The notes: generated from the sequence alone by a model not told the origin. DNA of 64,000 nt from Oscillospiraceae bacterium (GCA_009783265.1 WRHM01000008.1:84850-148849), one strand, 5' to 3'; positions 49,982-59,867 are shown, counted from the stretch's first letter. Program-made: numbers and translations.

Positions 49982-51238
49982 TTAATTCTGGTTCTGCTCC
50001 AGCAATAATTCCGCAAGGCATTCGCCGAATAAATCGGCGGCGTATAACGCCTCGTCAAAAGAACTCCCGCACGAACCAACTTCAAGAATTATTGAGCCTT
50101 TTGTCGTATGCTGGTTAAATCTCGCGTTTCTTAAATTAACAGGGCGGGCAAACATAGGATATTTGTCGTTCATTTTTTGCTGCAAATATGCCGCAAAAGT
50201 AAGATTATCCCGCCAGTTCGGGTGATAACCCCCGCCGTCGTCCGTTCCTATAACTAACATAACCTGCGAGCAATCCCTGCCGTTTATTTTTATTGCGGGC
50301 CTATATTTTTCGCCGCTTGATGTTATCATAGAATCCCTGTGAACGTCTATTATATATCTTATCGACGGGTATTTATCTAAATATTCGTTCATGGTTTCAA
50401 GCGAACGAATATAAGAATCCCTGTAAGATACAGCGTCGTGCAGTTTTGTGCTTTGTATCACGGGGATATTATATTCTTCGAGTTTTTTACGTAACCGGGT
50501 CGCGATTAACACGACGTTGCTGTTAATATCAGTTGAGCGTTCGGCTGTAAACGGCGGCGAATAATACTCTGTTCCCTCTTCTACATAGCTTTCGGTAGCG
50601 TGAGTATCAAGTATCAAAATTACAGGCTCGTCTTTTTTTTGCGGGTCAAACGGGCTGACGGAATATTTTTTCGAGATATAATCAAATAAGTCAATATTAA
50701 AAGAAGTTTCGTTGCTGGTTAAAAGCTTCGGGATTTTTGTTTTTTGCCCGGAAAAATTAACGGGAGTTATTTTATAATAATCCGGCGGGATTTCCAGATT
50801 TTCTGACGGCTGCGCCGCTTCTTCGATTTTTACGCCGCTCGCGGCCTGATAATACGCGTATAAATCATAAATTGATAAAATCGAATCGTCGTCTTTCAAA
50901 GGGATATTTTCATACGGATTATAAATATAATCCGCCGGCGGTTCGTCTGATATATTTTTTTTATTATTATAATCAAAATCAAATGCGTCGGAATTGTTAA
51001 AATCATCATATATTTCGTTTATTCCGGGGAAAGATAATATAAGCAAAGTCTTGTTTATATTTATATTAGAATTTTCCTGATTATTTGATTTAAACGCAGA
51101 TATAAAATCGTTTTTAAGAAACGAGCAAAAAATATTTGAAACCGGAGTAAAAACAATCACCGCAAAAAAAATAACCGAAACGCATAAAACGCCCAAGCAA
51201 AAAATGAGTTCCGATATTTTTTTGAATTTACTGAACAT
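49982..51238 (-). CDS. spoIIP: Stage II sporulation protein P
   Basis: PVILILDTHATESY...RYIIDVHRDS...GSIILEVGSCGSSFDEALYAADLF. Confidence 0.92.
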   Translation of the reverse strand: MFSKFKKISELIFCLGVLCVSVIFFAVIVFTPVSNIFCSFLKNDFISAFKSNNQENSNININKTLLILSFPGINEIYDDFNNSDAFDFDYNNKKNISDEPPADYIYNPYENIPLKDDDSILSIYDLYAYYQAASGVKIEEAAQPSENLEIPPDYYKITPVNFSGQKTKIPKLLTSNETSFNIDLFDYISKKYSVSPFDPQKKDEPVILILDTHATESYVEEGTEYYSPPFTAERSTDINSNVVLIATRLRKKLEEYNIPVIQSTKLHDAVSYRDSYIRSLETMNEYLDKYPSIRYIIDVHRDSMITSSGEKYRPAIKINGRDCSQVMLVIGTDDGGGYHPNWRDNLTFAAYLQQKMNDKYPMFARPVNLRNARFNQHTTKGSIILEVGSCGSSFDEALYAADLFGECLAELLLEQNQN

Positions 51239-51344
51239 TATGTATCTTCCCGATATTTTTAATTTATATATTTAATAAATATGTTTAAATCTTTGTATTA
51301 TTACAAATAATATTAAATATAAAAAATAAATCAGGAGGGTTTAT

Positions 51345-52277
51345 ATGTCGAATATACGGACAGACCTTGCGGTGGAGACCAGAGAAGAAATTGCGAAAAA
51401 AGGCGAAATCGGGGACGGGGTTTTATTCAGCGAAGAGAACATCGACGGCTTTTTGTGCAGCGAAATAGAGATAACAAACGAAGCCGGCGAAAAAATCACC
51501 GGCAGAAGTATGGGAAAATATATCACAATAGAGTTTGGCAGGATATGGCTTAAAGAATATTCTGAATTTATGCTTGCGGCCGAACTTATAGCAAAAAAAA
51601 TAAAAATTCTCGCCGGGTCAGACGATCAGAAAATTTTAATAGCAGGACTCGGCAATAATTATATCACAGCCGATTCGATCGGTCCTAAAGCGTTGCAGAA
51701 AATATTGATAACAAGGCATCTAAAACAGCAACTGCCCGGATTATACGATAATCTGGATTTGGTAGAAATGTCCGGGATAGCTCCGGGGGTTTTAGGTCAG
51801 ACCGGTATGGAAACGGCTGAAATTATTTTATCTGTGACTGAAGAAGTAAACCCGTCGCTTGTGATAATAATAGATGCGTTGGCATCAAGAAAAGTTTCAA
51901 GGCTTGCCACTACAGTTCAGCTTTCTAATACGGGAATCTCACCCGGGTCAGGCGTCGGAAACCACAGGCAGGCGATAGATTCCAAACTTCTGGGGACAAA
52001 AGTCATATCTATCGGCGTTCCCACAGTTGTAGACGCGGCGACATTAAGCTACGATGTTCTTGAAGAAGCGTATAAATATCTTGATATTATCCCTGACGAC
52101 AGACTGACTCTTGATATATTAAACGCGTCTCTTGAAGAAATGGGCGGGAATTTTTTTGTTACCCCTAAAGAAAGCGATATAATAATAAACGAAGTTTCAA
52201 AAGTGATAGGATACGGCATAAACAGAGCTTTTTACGAAGATATAAGCTTTGAAGAAATGTCAAGGATAGCAAATTAA
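51345..52277 (+). CDS. gpr: Germination protease (GPR endopeptidase)
   Basis: RTDLAVETREE...ILIAGLGNNYITADSIGPKAL...GVGNHRQAID. Confidence 0.95.
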   Translation: MSNIRTDLAVETREEIAKKGEIGDGVLFSEENIDGFLCSEIEITNEAGEKITGRSMGKYITIEFGRIWLKEYSEFMLAAELIAKKIKILAGSDDQKILIAGLGNNYITADSIGPKALQKILITRHLKQQLPGLYDNLDLVEMSGIAPGVLGQTGMETAEIILSVTEEVNPSLVIIIDALASRKVSRLATTVQLSNTGISPGSGVGNHRQAIDSKLLGTKVISIGVPTVVDAATLSYDVLEEAYKYLDIIPDDRLTLDILNASLEEMGGNFFVTPKESDIIINEVSKVIGYGINRAFYEDISFEEMSRIAN

Positions 52278-52338
52278 AATTTGACCCGTAAAAGACAAAA
52301 ATCAAGTTGACATTTGAGATTTAATCTGATATAATAAA

Positions 52339-52575
52339 ATAGCTTGCGAAAAAGGGTAAAGGAATCATGTGAAAATCATGGGCGAGACCGTCGCCGTAAT
52401 CAGGCAACAGTATGTTTCCGACGATTGCCGCAAATCGTTTTACGCCATTGGGATAATAAATAATAAAAAAGATTATTTTAAAATTATCCCGAGAAGGCGG
52501 AATTATACTGCCTGTAAGCCGAAAGACTTTCCCGAAAGATTTCGCGCCGTAAAACAGCGGGATCCTGTTATGCGG
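52339..52575 (+). promoter_or_regulatory. Cobalamin riboswitch (AdoCbl-type) with candidate expression-platform hairpin
   Basis: aaagggtaaagg..gtgaaaatcatgggcgagaccgtcgccgtaatcagg; GCCATTGGG...cccgagaaggcgg; B12-box-like taAGCCgaaAGAC; hairpin ccgtaaaacag/ctgttatgcgg (52547-52575). Confidence 0.85.
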
Positions 52576-52643
52576 AATAACGCGAAAAATCGCAGAAACA
52601 AAATTTTATTATAAAAAATCAAAAATTAAGGAGAAAAATCAAA

Positions 52644-53090
52644 ATGAAAAAAACAAGAATTTTAGCTTTTATTTTAGTTATCGCACTGGTTGCGGCATCT
52701 GCGATGATGATTTATTCCTGCGAAAAAACTGATGAAAACACATTAGGCAAGGGAAAAACGTCTTTTAAACTTGAAGTAACCGACGATAAAAACGAAACCA
52801 AAACTTTTACTATTAAAACAGATGAAAAAACTCTCGGAGACGCGCTTATGCATGACGATGTTAAACTTATCGCCCTTGACGAATGGGGCATGGTCAGCAC
52901 AGTTAACGGGCTAAAAGCAGAATGGATCGGCGACGGAACCGGAGGCTGGTGGGCAGTATATACAAACGGTGAAATGGCGCTTGTCGGAGTGTTTGACATT
53001 GAGATAGACAAAGACGCCGTATATAAATTTGAATATACGAAAGAAACAGCGTTTGACGAAAGCGCATTTGACGACGAAGCAGTAGGATAA
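52644..53090 (+). CDS. DUF4430 (transcobalamin-like C-terminal fold) lipoprotein
   Basis: Lipobox-like AASAMMIYSC; TLGDALMHDDVKLI...GDGTGGWWAVYTNGEMALVGVFDIEIDKDAVYKFEY; downstream of cobalamin riboswitch. Confidence 0.85.
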   Translation: MKKTRILAFILVIALVAASAMMIYSCEKTDENTLGKGKTSFKLEVTDDKNETKTFTIKTDEKTLGDALMHDDVKLIALDEWGMVSTVNGLKAEWIGDGTGGWWAVYTNGEMALVGVFDIEIDKDAVYKFEYTKETAFDESAFDDEAVG

Positions 53091-53215
53091 AGATAAACTC
53101 GAAATTTATTAACATATTATTAATTTTTACAAAATATCTTGAAATAACGTCAGAATAATGTTAAAATATAGTTTAGTTTAAAAATCCGGAAACCGCAGGG
53201 AGGTGAAAGAAAGTC

Positions 53216-53479
53216 ATGCCGAATATTAAGTCAGCGAAAAAACGCACTAAAATTATCGCCGCGAAAACGCTTAAAAATCAAATGTTTAAGACAGCTTTAA
53301 AAACGACGATAAAAAAATATGAAGCTGCCGTCGTCAGTAACGACAAAGCTAATTTGGAAAAAACTTATAAAGACGCGGTGAAAAAGATTGATAAAGCCGC
53401 CGCTCGCGGAATTGTGCATAAAAATAAAGCCGCAAGAAAAAAGAGCCAGTTTGCGAAAAAATATAACGCGGCTCAATAA
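53216..53479 (+). CDS. rpsT: 30S ribosomal protein S20
   Basis: MPNIKSAKKRTKIIAAKTLKNQMFKTALKTTIKKYE; RBS ggaggtg. Confidence 0.97.
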   Translation: MPNIKSAKKRTKIIAAKTLKNQMFKTALKTTIKKYEAAVVSNDKANLEKTYKDAVKKIDKAAARGIVHKNKAARKKSQFAKKYNAAQ

Positions 53480-53493
53480 TCATAAACAAAAAA

Positions 53494-53540
53494 TTACTCC
53501 CGAAATTAATTAAATTAATTTTTTCGGGAGATTTTGTTTT
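53494..53540 (+). terminator. rpsT intrinsic terminator
   Basis: ctcccgaaattaatt...aattttttcgggagattttgtttt. Confidence 0.8.
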
Positions 53541-53545
53541 ATATA

Positions 53546-53989
53546 TTACAAATAATTGCGTAGTTTATTTATATTTTTCTGTTCAAAATAAATAGTTTCG
53601 CAGCCAATCCGTGAGATTTCGCCGTCAAGATTTTTGCATCTGTTAAATATCCGCTGCGCTTCTATCAGTCCGGCCGTCGAGTTTTCTATCATGATTTCCG
53701 CGATATGGCTTTCGGAATTATCAATACATATTTTCAGTTTCATATACGCGAGAGACGGTAACCCTGTCAAAAAAAATAAATCGTCGGGGCTGCTGTTTAT
53801 ATCATCAAATTTTGAGGAAACTTTATTTATCAAATGCAAATAACCCGCCATCTGCGCCGCCAAATCTTTTTTCATGTGATTATTTTTGATTTTCGAAAAA
53901 ATATAATCGATAGAGTCCACTCCCATTTTTGAGTTTTGATATACTGCATTCAATAAATCAACGTTTGAATTTAAGCCTTTAGCGTACAT
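53546..53989 (-). CDS. Hypothetical protein
   Basis: Complete ORF; no family recognised. Confidence 0.5.
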   Translation of the reverse strand: MYAKGLNSNVDLLNAVYQNSKMGVDSIDYIFSKIKNNHMKKDLAAQMAGYLHLINKVSSKFDDINSSPDDLFFLTGLPSLAYMKLKICIDNSESHIAEIMIENSTAGLIEAQRIFNRCKNLDGEISRIGCETIYFEQKNINKLRNYL

Positions 53990-54062
53990 TTTTTATATCT
54001 CCTGAATATTTTTATAATATTTATTGCTATATTATTATTTTATCATAAAAAATATTTTTTAT

Positions 54063-54090
54063 GCAAAAAACGGGCGGCAAATTGCCGCCC
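54063..54090 (-). terminator. Intrinsic terminator
   Basis: Minus strand gggcggcaatttgccgcccgttttttg. Confidence 0.75.
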
Positions 54091-54120
54091 TCAGACATAT
54101 TTATGTTCTATTTTAGTTTA

Positions 54121-54654
54121 TCATAAAAATTTACGTTTAAATCTGACCTGCGTTATACCGCCGGGCTGAGCCTCAAACTTATAATCGCCCTTGAACGCAA
54201 CACCATATTGATCCGTTACAAACAGAGTATTATATTTTGTCATCGTCATAAATTCTATAGTCTTGCCGTTTTTAATCGAGCCGAGTTTTACCCCGTTCAT
54301 CCACACAGTCTGAGAAACCCACATTCCTACAAAACTTGACGCGCGGGTAAAAACAATTTTGCAGGGTTCGGTTAAGATTTCATCAGGCTGGGCAGCCAAA
54401 GGCAGAGCTTCAAATTTTTGCTTGCATGCTTCGCACTTATAATTCGTAGGCTCGTAAGTAAAATTATCCTGACTGATCGAGTCAGCCACTAAATTCCCTA
54501 CAGCGCCGAACATGCCGCCTATGGCAATAGATGCGCCAAGCGCGCCTTTTTTGCCAAGCACTCTTAGATTATTTGACCCGCAAAAAGGACATTTCAAATA
54601 ATAAACGCTGGGGGCATTTACTGCATTAACTTGCTGGGCGTTTTGATTATCCAT
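54121..54654 (-). CDS. Zinc-ribbon hypothetical protein
   Basis: CPFCGSNNLRVL...YKCEACKQKFE. Confidence 0.65.
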   Translation of the reverse strand: MDNQNAQQVNAVNAPSVYYLKCPFCGSNNLRVLGKKGALGASIAIGGMFGAVGNLVADSISQDNFTYEPTNYKCEACKQKFEALPLAAQPDEILTEPCKIVFTRASSFVGMWVSQTVWMNGVKLGSIKNGKTIEFMTMTKYNTLFVTDQYGVAFKGDYKFEAQPGGITQVRFKRKFL

Positions 54655-54690
54655 TATTTTATCCTCCTGAATTATTTAATATAATAATTT

Positions 54691-54768
54691 TGGGGTGAAT
54701 GACCGAAATCGAATCGGCGACCTTCAGGGCCACAACCTGACGCTCTAACCAACTGAGCTACACCCACC
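54691..54768 (-). tRNA. tRNA-His(GTG), encoded G-1 and CCA
   Basis: Minus strand ggtgggtgtagctcagttggttagagcgtcaggttgtggccctgaaggtcgccgattcgatttcggtcattcacccca; anticodon loop ttGTGgc. Confidence 0.95.
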
Positions 54769-54833
54769 ATTTATAAAATTAACAACTAACAGATAAAATC
54801 ACTTTTATATTATATCATACCAACAAAACAATG

Positions 54834-55721
54834 TCAACATAAAAAATCAAATATATCGCAAAATTCAATATCGTTTCTCTGAATTAATATATCCCTGCAC
54901 TCCCGCGCATTTTCTAAATCATCAAAAATCCCGAACAGCGCCGAGCCGCTGCCGCTTAGTTCAGCCGCAACAGCATTGGATTTCAATAAATATTTTTTTA
55001 TTTCGTATATATTATTATTCTGCGAAAATATAAGTTCCGCAAAATCATTGCGGATATTTTTTATTTGAAAACCAGAATTTCTAATCTTGTTTTTTAATTC
55101 CGCATTCTGCATTCCCCTCTCCGCATTTTTAAATTTATCCCAATCGTCATACGCCTGTTTTGTGGATATATTATAAACAGGTTTGACAATCAGGCAAAAA
55201 TATCCCGTTAAATCTATATCGACCGGCATGACAGTTTCACCGATACCCTCGCAAACCGCGCAGTTTATATTCTTAACAAAAAACGGCACGTCCGCACCGA
55301 TTTTTGCCGCGATTTCAATTAAAATCCTTTCGGGCAATATAAAATCAAAATATTTATTTAATTCAAGCAAAACAGCCGCAGCGTCAGAGCTTCCCCCTCC
55401 AAGCCCTGCCTGAGTTGGGATTTTTTTTATTATTTCTATTGTTATGCCTGTATCAGGGCGGGAAAATCCCGCCCCTGTAATATATTCAAAAAATAATTCA
55501 GTTGCTTTATAAACAGTATTTGTTTTATCCGCCGGGATATTTTTGTCTGAACAATTTATATTTATATTCTGGCTGATATTTTTATTTATATTTAATATTA
55601 TATCGTCGCAGAGCGATATTTTTTGCATTACCGTAAAAATATTGTGATAGCCGTTTGGCAGTTTATCCAATATTTCGAGATATAAATTAATTTTTGCGTA
55701 CGCTTTTTTGGGTATTATCAT
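54834..55721 (-). CDS. ispE: 4-diphosphocytidyl-2-C-methyl-D-erythritol kinase
   Basis: AYAKINLYLEILDKLPNGYHNIFTVMQ; PTQAGLGGGSSDAAAVL; ELSGSGSALFGIF. Confidence 0.95.
   Translation of the reverse strand: MIIPKKAYAKINLYLEILDKLPNGYHNIFTVMQKISLCDDIILNINKNISQNININCSDKNIPADKTNTVYKATELFFEYITGAGFSRPDTGITIEIIKKIPTQAGLGGGSSDAAAVLLELNKYFDFILPERILIEIAAKIGADVPFFVKNINCAVCEGIGETVMPVDIDLTGYFCLIVKPVYNISTKQAYDDWDKFKNAERGMQNAELKNKIRNSGFQIKNIRNDFAELIFSQNNNIYEIKKYLLKSNAVAAELSGSGSALFGIFDDLENARECRDILIQRNDIEFCDIFDFLC
55454..55479 (-). repeat. Palindrome inside ispE (acaggggcgggattttcccgccctga on -)
   Basis: Inverted repeat in frame encoding ITGAGFSRPDT. Confidence 0.65.
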
Positions 55722-55725
55722 AATA

Positions 55726-56898
55726 TTATTTTTTTATTTTATTCACAAATTTATCTATTTTTTCCAACGCTTTGTTTATATGCGAAACAGAATACGCGTA
55801 GCAAATTCTCGTAAATCCCTCGCCGGGTTCGCCGAATGCGTCCCCGGGGACAATCGCGACTTTTTCTTCGTACAGCAATCTTTCGCAAAATTCATAACTC
55901 GAAATCCCGAATTTTTCTATCGACGGGAAAACATAAAACGCGCCTTTCGGCTCAAAACAATCTATGCCGATTTCTTTTAACCCCTCATAGATTATTTTTC
56001 TCCTGCCGTTATAATCATTTTTCATGTATTCTATATCAGGGTCTCCGTCGCGCATGGCTTTTATCCCTGCCGATTGGCTTGTTCTCGGCGCGCACATTAT
56101 AGCGTACTGGTGAATTTTCGCCATCTGCGACAATATTTGATCGGGCGCGCACGCATAGCCAAGCCGCCATCCGGTCATAGCATACGCTTTTGAAAATCCG
56201 TTGACTAAAATAGTCCGCTCGCGCATATCCGGCAGGCCTGCTATTGACGTGTGCTTAAACCCGTATGACAATTCTGCATATACTTCGTCGGCTAAAACCA
56301 ATATATCAGTTTCTTTGACAATTTTCGCGATTTCTTCAAGTTCGGGTTTTTCCATGACCGCTCCCGTCGGATTATTCGGAAACGGCAGTATCAGCAATTT
56401 TGTTTTATTTGTTATCGCGGCTTTTAAATCTTCTGGATTAAGCTTAAAATTGTCTTTCATTTTTGTATGTATAATAACCGGGGCTGCCCCGGTAAGAGAG
56501 ATAAGCGGCGCATAACAGACAAACGCAGGCAGCGGGACTATGGCTTCGTCTCCGGGGGACAAAATTGCCCTGATTGCCAAATCAATCGCTTCGCTTACCC
56601 CGACTGTAACTAATATTTCGTCTTTGGGGTCATAACTTAAATCAAACCGTCTTTTTAAATATTTGTCTATTTCAACGCGCAATTCAAAAATACCGTTGTT
56701 TGACCCATAATGCGTCAAGCCTTTTTTAAGCGATTCTATTGCTTCGTCGCGTATATGCCGGGGGGTAATAAAATCCGGCTCGCCGACAGTAAGAGATAAT
56801 ACATCTTTCATTTCTTCGGCAATATCAAAAAATTTTCTTATCCCCGATCTTTTTACAGACGTAACTCTGGGCGATAAAAATTTATTATAATCTATCAT
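55726..56898 (-). CDS. PLP-dependent class I/II aminotransferase
   Basis: NNPTGAVM...LADEVYAELSY...NGFSKAYAMTGWRLGY. Confidence 0.93.
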   Translation of the reverse strand: MIDYNKFLSPRVTSVKRSGIRKFFDIAEEMKDVLSLTVGEPDFITPRHIRDEAIESLKKGLTHYGSNNGIFELRVEIDKYLKRRFDLSYDPKDEILVTVGVSEAIDLAIRAILSPGDEAIVPLPAFVCYAPLISLTGAAPVIIHTKMKDNFKLNPEDLKAAITNKTKLLILPFPNNPTGAVMEKPELEEIAKIVKETDILVLADEVYAELSYGFKHTSIAGLPDMRERTILVNGFSKAYAMTGWRLGYACAPDQILSQMAKIHQYAIMCAPRTSQSAGIKAMRDGDPDIEYMKNDYNGRRKIIYEGLKEIGIDCFEPKGAFYVFPSIEKFGISSYEFCERLLYEEKVAIVPGDAFGEPGEGFTRICYAYSVSHINKALEKIDKFVNKIKK

Positions 56899-56942
56899 TC
56901 TAATATATATTCTCCTTAAAAATTCAATACAAAAAATATTTT

Positions 56943-57437
56943 TTACAACATGCTGTTTCTTGTATCCGCTCGTTCGTCAAGAGAATATATAACTCCTTTT
57001 TCTTTGTATTTACGCAAAACAAAATGCGTCGCCGTTGATATTATGCCGTCCATGACCGCGATTTTTTCCGCGACAAAATACGCGACTTCACGCATAGTCC
57101 TGCCCTCTAAAATCACAGCCAAATCAAAACCGCCGCTCATAAGATAAGCTGTCTGCACTTCTTCGTAATTATAGATTTTTTCGGCAATTTTATCAAACCC
57201 GCCGTCCCTTTGCGGTACGACTTTAAGCTCTATCAACGCCGTCACATACTCTTTATCAGTCTTTTCCCAGTCAATAACCGCTTTATAGCCGAGTATTGCC
57301 CGCTCTTTTTCAAGCTCCCCGATTATTTCTTTGATCTCGCCTTCTTCTTTATTTAGCATAAGCGCTAAATTACGGGGCGATATGCGGCAGTCGTTCTCTA
57401 ATCTTTCAAGAATTTCTTTTGATATTTGCGTCTGCAT
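56943..57437 (-). CDS. Lrp/AsnC-family transcriptional regulator
   Basis: N-terminal HTH ILERLENDCRISPRNLALMLNKEEGEI; C-terminal RAM-like domain. Confidence 0.9.
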   Translation of the reverse strand: MQTQISKEILERLENDCRISPRNLALMLNKEEGEIKEIIGELEKERAILGYKAVIDWEKTDKEYVTALIELKVVPQRDGGFDKIAEKIYNYEEVQTAYLMSGGFDLAVILEGRTMREVAYFVAEKIAVMDGIISTATHFVLRKYKEKGVIYSLDERADTRNSML

Positions 57438-57467
57438 CTTTTCACCTCTCTAAAATTCTGTTTATAT

Positions 57468-58319
57468 TTATATCTCGATTTTTCTCTGTATCAGTTTTTT
57501 GTCTTTGATTACGCTGATATATTTAAACCCAAGCGCAGGGAGCCTTTCGTAAATATACGGTATCCCGCTGAAAATATCTGTAGCGTTGTGCGCGTCTGAG
57601 CCTATAGTTAAAAGTTCCCCGCCTGTTTCTTTATATAATTTTAATAAATCATACGGCGGCGAAGCCTGATTTATTTTTTTCCTGAGCCCCGAAGTATTGA
57701 CTTCGAGCGCGATTCCCCTGTGAATAAGTATCTGAAAGAGTTTTTTATATAAATCATTATATTTTTCCATCGGTATATGTATGTTATTTAATAAAAAATA
57801 TCTTACCGGATAAGTTATATGCGCAAGCGAATGAAAATTTCCCCAGCTTGCCAATTCGCACAGTTCGTTTGTATATTTCTCAAATATTTTTATTAAATTT
57901 AATATATTTATATTCTTATAATCTATATAATAAAAATCCTGTTCGTTTCTTGCGTTATGCAGGGCGCATAAAATAAAATCAAAATCGTTATTTTCCAGAA
58001 CTTCGGCCGCTTTTTCGGGATATTGATTGGGCTGTCCCAGTTCGATACCCAGTAAAAATTCAGTATTTGCCAACGGCGCGTCGGGGTCGCCTCGCCCTAC
58101 ATTATATTTTTCTTTGGCGGCGTTTATCTGATTTAAACTGTCCTGAAAATCAATATCCGGATTTTCACCGGATATGACCCAGTTTACGTCATAGTGGTCG
58201 CACAGAATAATCTCGTTTATCCCCCTGTCTACAGAAGTTTTTAATATAGATTCTATGCTTGTTTGAGGGGCGGCGTCAAATGATTTATTTGAATGTATAT
58301 GATAATCCGCTTTAAACAT
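57468..58319 (-). CDS. PHP-domain phosphoesterase (HisJ/histidinol-phosphatase-like)
   Basis: ADYHIHSNKSFDA...IILCDHYD...GSDAHNATD. Confidence 0.85.
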   Translation of the reverse strand: MFKADYHIHSNKSFDAAPQTSIESILKTSVDRGINEIILCDHYDVNWVISGENPDIDFQDSLNQINAAKEKYNVGRGDPDAPLANTEFLLGIELGQPNQYPEKAAEVLENNDFDFILCALHNARNEQDFYYIDYKNINILNLIKIFEKYTNELCELASWGNFHSLAHITYPVRYFLLNNIHIPMEKYNDLYKKLFQILIHRGIALEVNTSGLRKKINQASPPYDLLKLYKETGGELLTIGSDAHNATDIFSGIPYIYERLPALGFKYISVIKDKKLIQRKIEI

Positions 58320-58416
58320 TTTACCGCTCCGTTTCAGATTTTTAAAATTTTAAGAATAATAAATATATATTATATCATAAGAAAAATCAATTTGCAAATA
58401 TTTTTAGGTTAAATTT

Positions 58417-59343
58417 TTATCTCACCCACCGTGAAAACGCGCCGCACGGGAACGGCGTTTTTGTGCTCTCAGTAAAAATGCCTATCTCGTCCGATTCGAC
58501 GCTTCCCCCGAATTTGCTCTTAAATATCAAAGAAAGCATGTATCCCGCACATGACGGCGCAAGCCCGGCAGTATATAAATTCACAAGAACAAACAACGGA
58601 TTGTCCGATAATATTTCGCGTATCATTTTAAGCAGTTCAAATAAATCATCTTCGATTTTCCACATTTCGCCGCCCGCTCCTCTGCCATAAGACGGAGGGT
58701 CGAGAATAACAGCGTCATATTTTTTGCCGCGCCTGATTTCACGCGCAACAAATTTAACGCAGTCGTCGGCGATATATCTTATGTTCGCGCTTTCAAGGCC
58801 GGATAATTCGGCGTTGCGTTTTGCCATATTTATAATATTTTTCTGCGCGTCAACATGACATACATTTGCTCCTGCTTTTGCGCACGCAACCGTCGCCCCG
58901 CCGGTGTATGCGAAAAGATTGAGAACCTCGTAGGGAGCGTTCTTTCCCCCAGCCCCCTTCCCAGAAGGGGGTGCCGCCGCAGCGGCGGAGGTTGGCGGAA
59001 CCAAAATATCATGCACGAAATTCCAGTTTGCCGCCTGTTCTGGAAAAATCCCCGTATGTTTAAATCCCATAGGCGAAATTTCAAAACACAAACCAAGATT
59101 TTGATATTTTATTATCCATTTTTCCGGCAGTTTTTTCTTAAAATCCCAGAAACCGCCGCCGCTGTTTGAGCGTTTGTATATAGCGTCGGCTTTTCCCCAT
59201 AAATTATTAAAATTGCCGTGTTTCTCAGACCATATAGCTTGCGGGTCGGGTCTTATCAATATATATTTTCCCCAGCGCTCAAGCCTGTTGCCGTCCGATA
59301 CATCAAGCAGCGCGTAATCTTCCCAGTTTTTTTCGTATATCAT
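58417..59343 (-). CDS. Class I SAM-dependent methyltransferase (RlmI/RlmK-like)
   Basis: VLNLFAYTGGATVACAKAGANVCHVDAQKNII...YDAVILDPPSYGRG. Confidence 0.88.
   Translation of the reverse strand: MIYEKNWEDYALLDVSDGNRLERWGKYILIRPDPQAIWSEKHGNFNNLWGKADAIYKRSNSGGGFWDFKKKLPEKWIIKYQNLGLCFEISPMGFKHTGIFPEQAANWNFVHDILVPPTSAAAAAPPSGKGAGGKNAPYEVLNLFAYTGGATVACAKAGANVCHVDAQKNIINMAKRNAELSGLESANIRYIADDCVKFVAREIRRGKKYDAVILDPPSYGRGAGGEMWKIEDDLFELLKMIREILSDNPLFVLVNLYTAGLAPSCAGYMLSLIFKSKFGGSVESDEIGIFTESTKTPFPCGAFSRWVR
58931..59002 (-). repeat. GC-rich compound palindrome inside methyltransferase gene
   Basis: cccccttcccagaaggggg and gccgccgcagcggcgg hairpins encoding VPPTSAAAAAPPSGKGAGGKNAPYE before VLNLFAYTGG. 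Confidence 0.7.
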
Positions 59344-59375
59344 TTATTTGTTTCCTGTAATTTTATATTTTTGTT

Positions 59376-59849
59376 TTACTTGTATGCTAATTCATCGCCA
59401 TTCCACGACACAAGCACCTCGCTGTATTTACCGTATTCGTGAAATAACGGCGAAAGTGCGTAATGAACTGATGAAAATTTCTCTTTCGGCGTTGCGAGAA
59501 GTTCGTTTATTCCAAGCCAAAACTGCTCGCCTTCATCGGTTTTCGCGATTAGTTTTCCGTCAAATTGTTCTGTCTTGTACATAAAGCAAAGATACCGTTC
59601 GTCGGTTTCTCCGTTCACCCAATGAACAACTCCACAGTATTTTAGATTCTTTGCATCAAGCCCTGTTTCTTCTTTGACCTCTCGCACAGCGCAGTCATAT
59701 ATGCTCTCGCCTCGTTCAACGTGACCGCCGGGGAAAGAATAACCCGGATAATTCTGCGTACGATTCTGAATAAGAATTTCATTCGTTTCGGGATTTTTTA
59801 TCATTACGCAAGTTACCATTTCTACATTCACAACAAATTCTCCTTTCAC
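59376..59849 (-). CDS. NUDIX hydrolase (8-oxo-dGTP diphosphatase-like)
   Basis: Nudix box GGHVERGESIYDCAVREVKEETGL. Confidence 0.92.
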   Translation of the reverse strand: MKGEFVVNVEMVTCVMIKNPETNEILIQNRTQNYPGYSFPGGHVERGESIYDCAVREVKEETGLDAKNLKYCGVVHWVNGETDERYLCFMYKTEQFDGKLIAKTDEGEQFWLGINELLATPKEKFSSVHYALSPLFHEYGKYSEVLVSWNGDELAYK

Positions 59850-59867
59850 AGTAATAGTTACTGATTT

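Noticed and set aside
52369-52614. 81-aa ORF (MKIMGETVAVIRQQ...)
   Set aside because: Lies entirely over the cobalamin riboswitch; its sequence is explained by the conserved RNA core, with no RBS or family resemblance.
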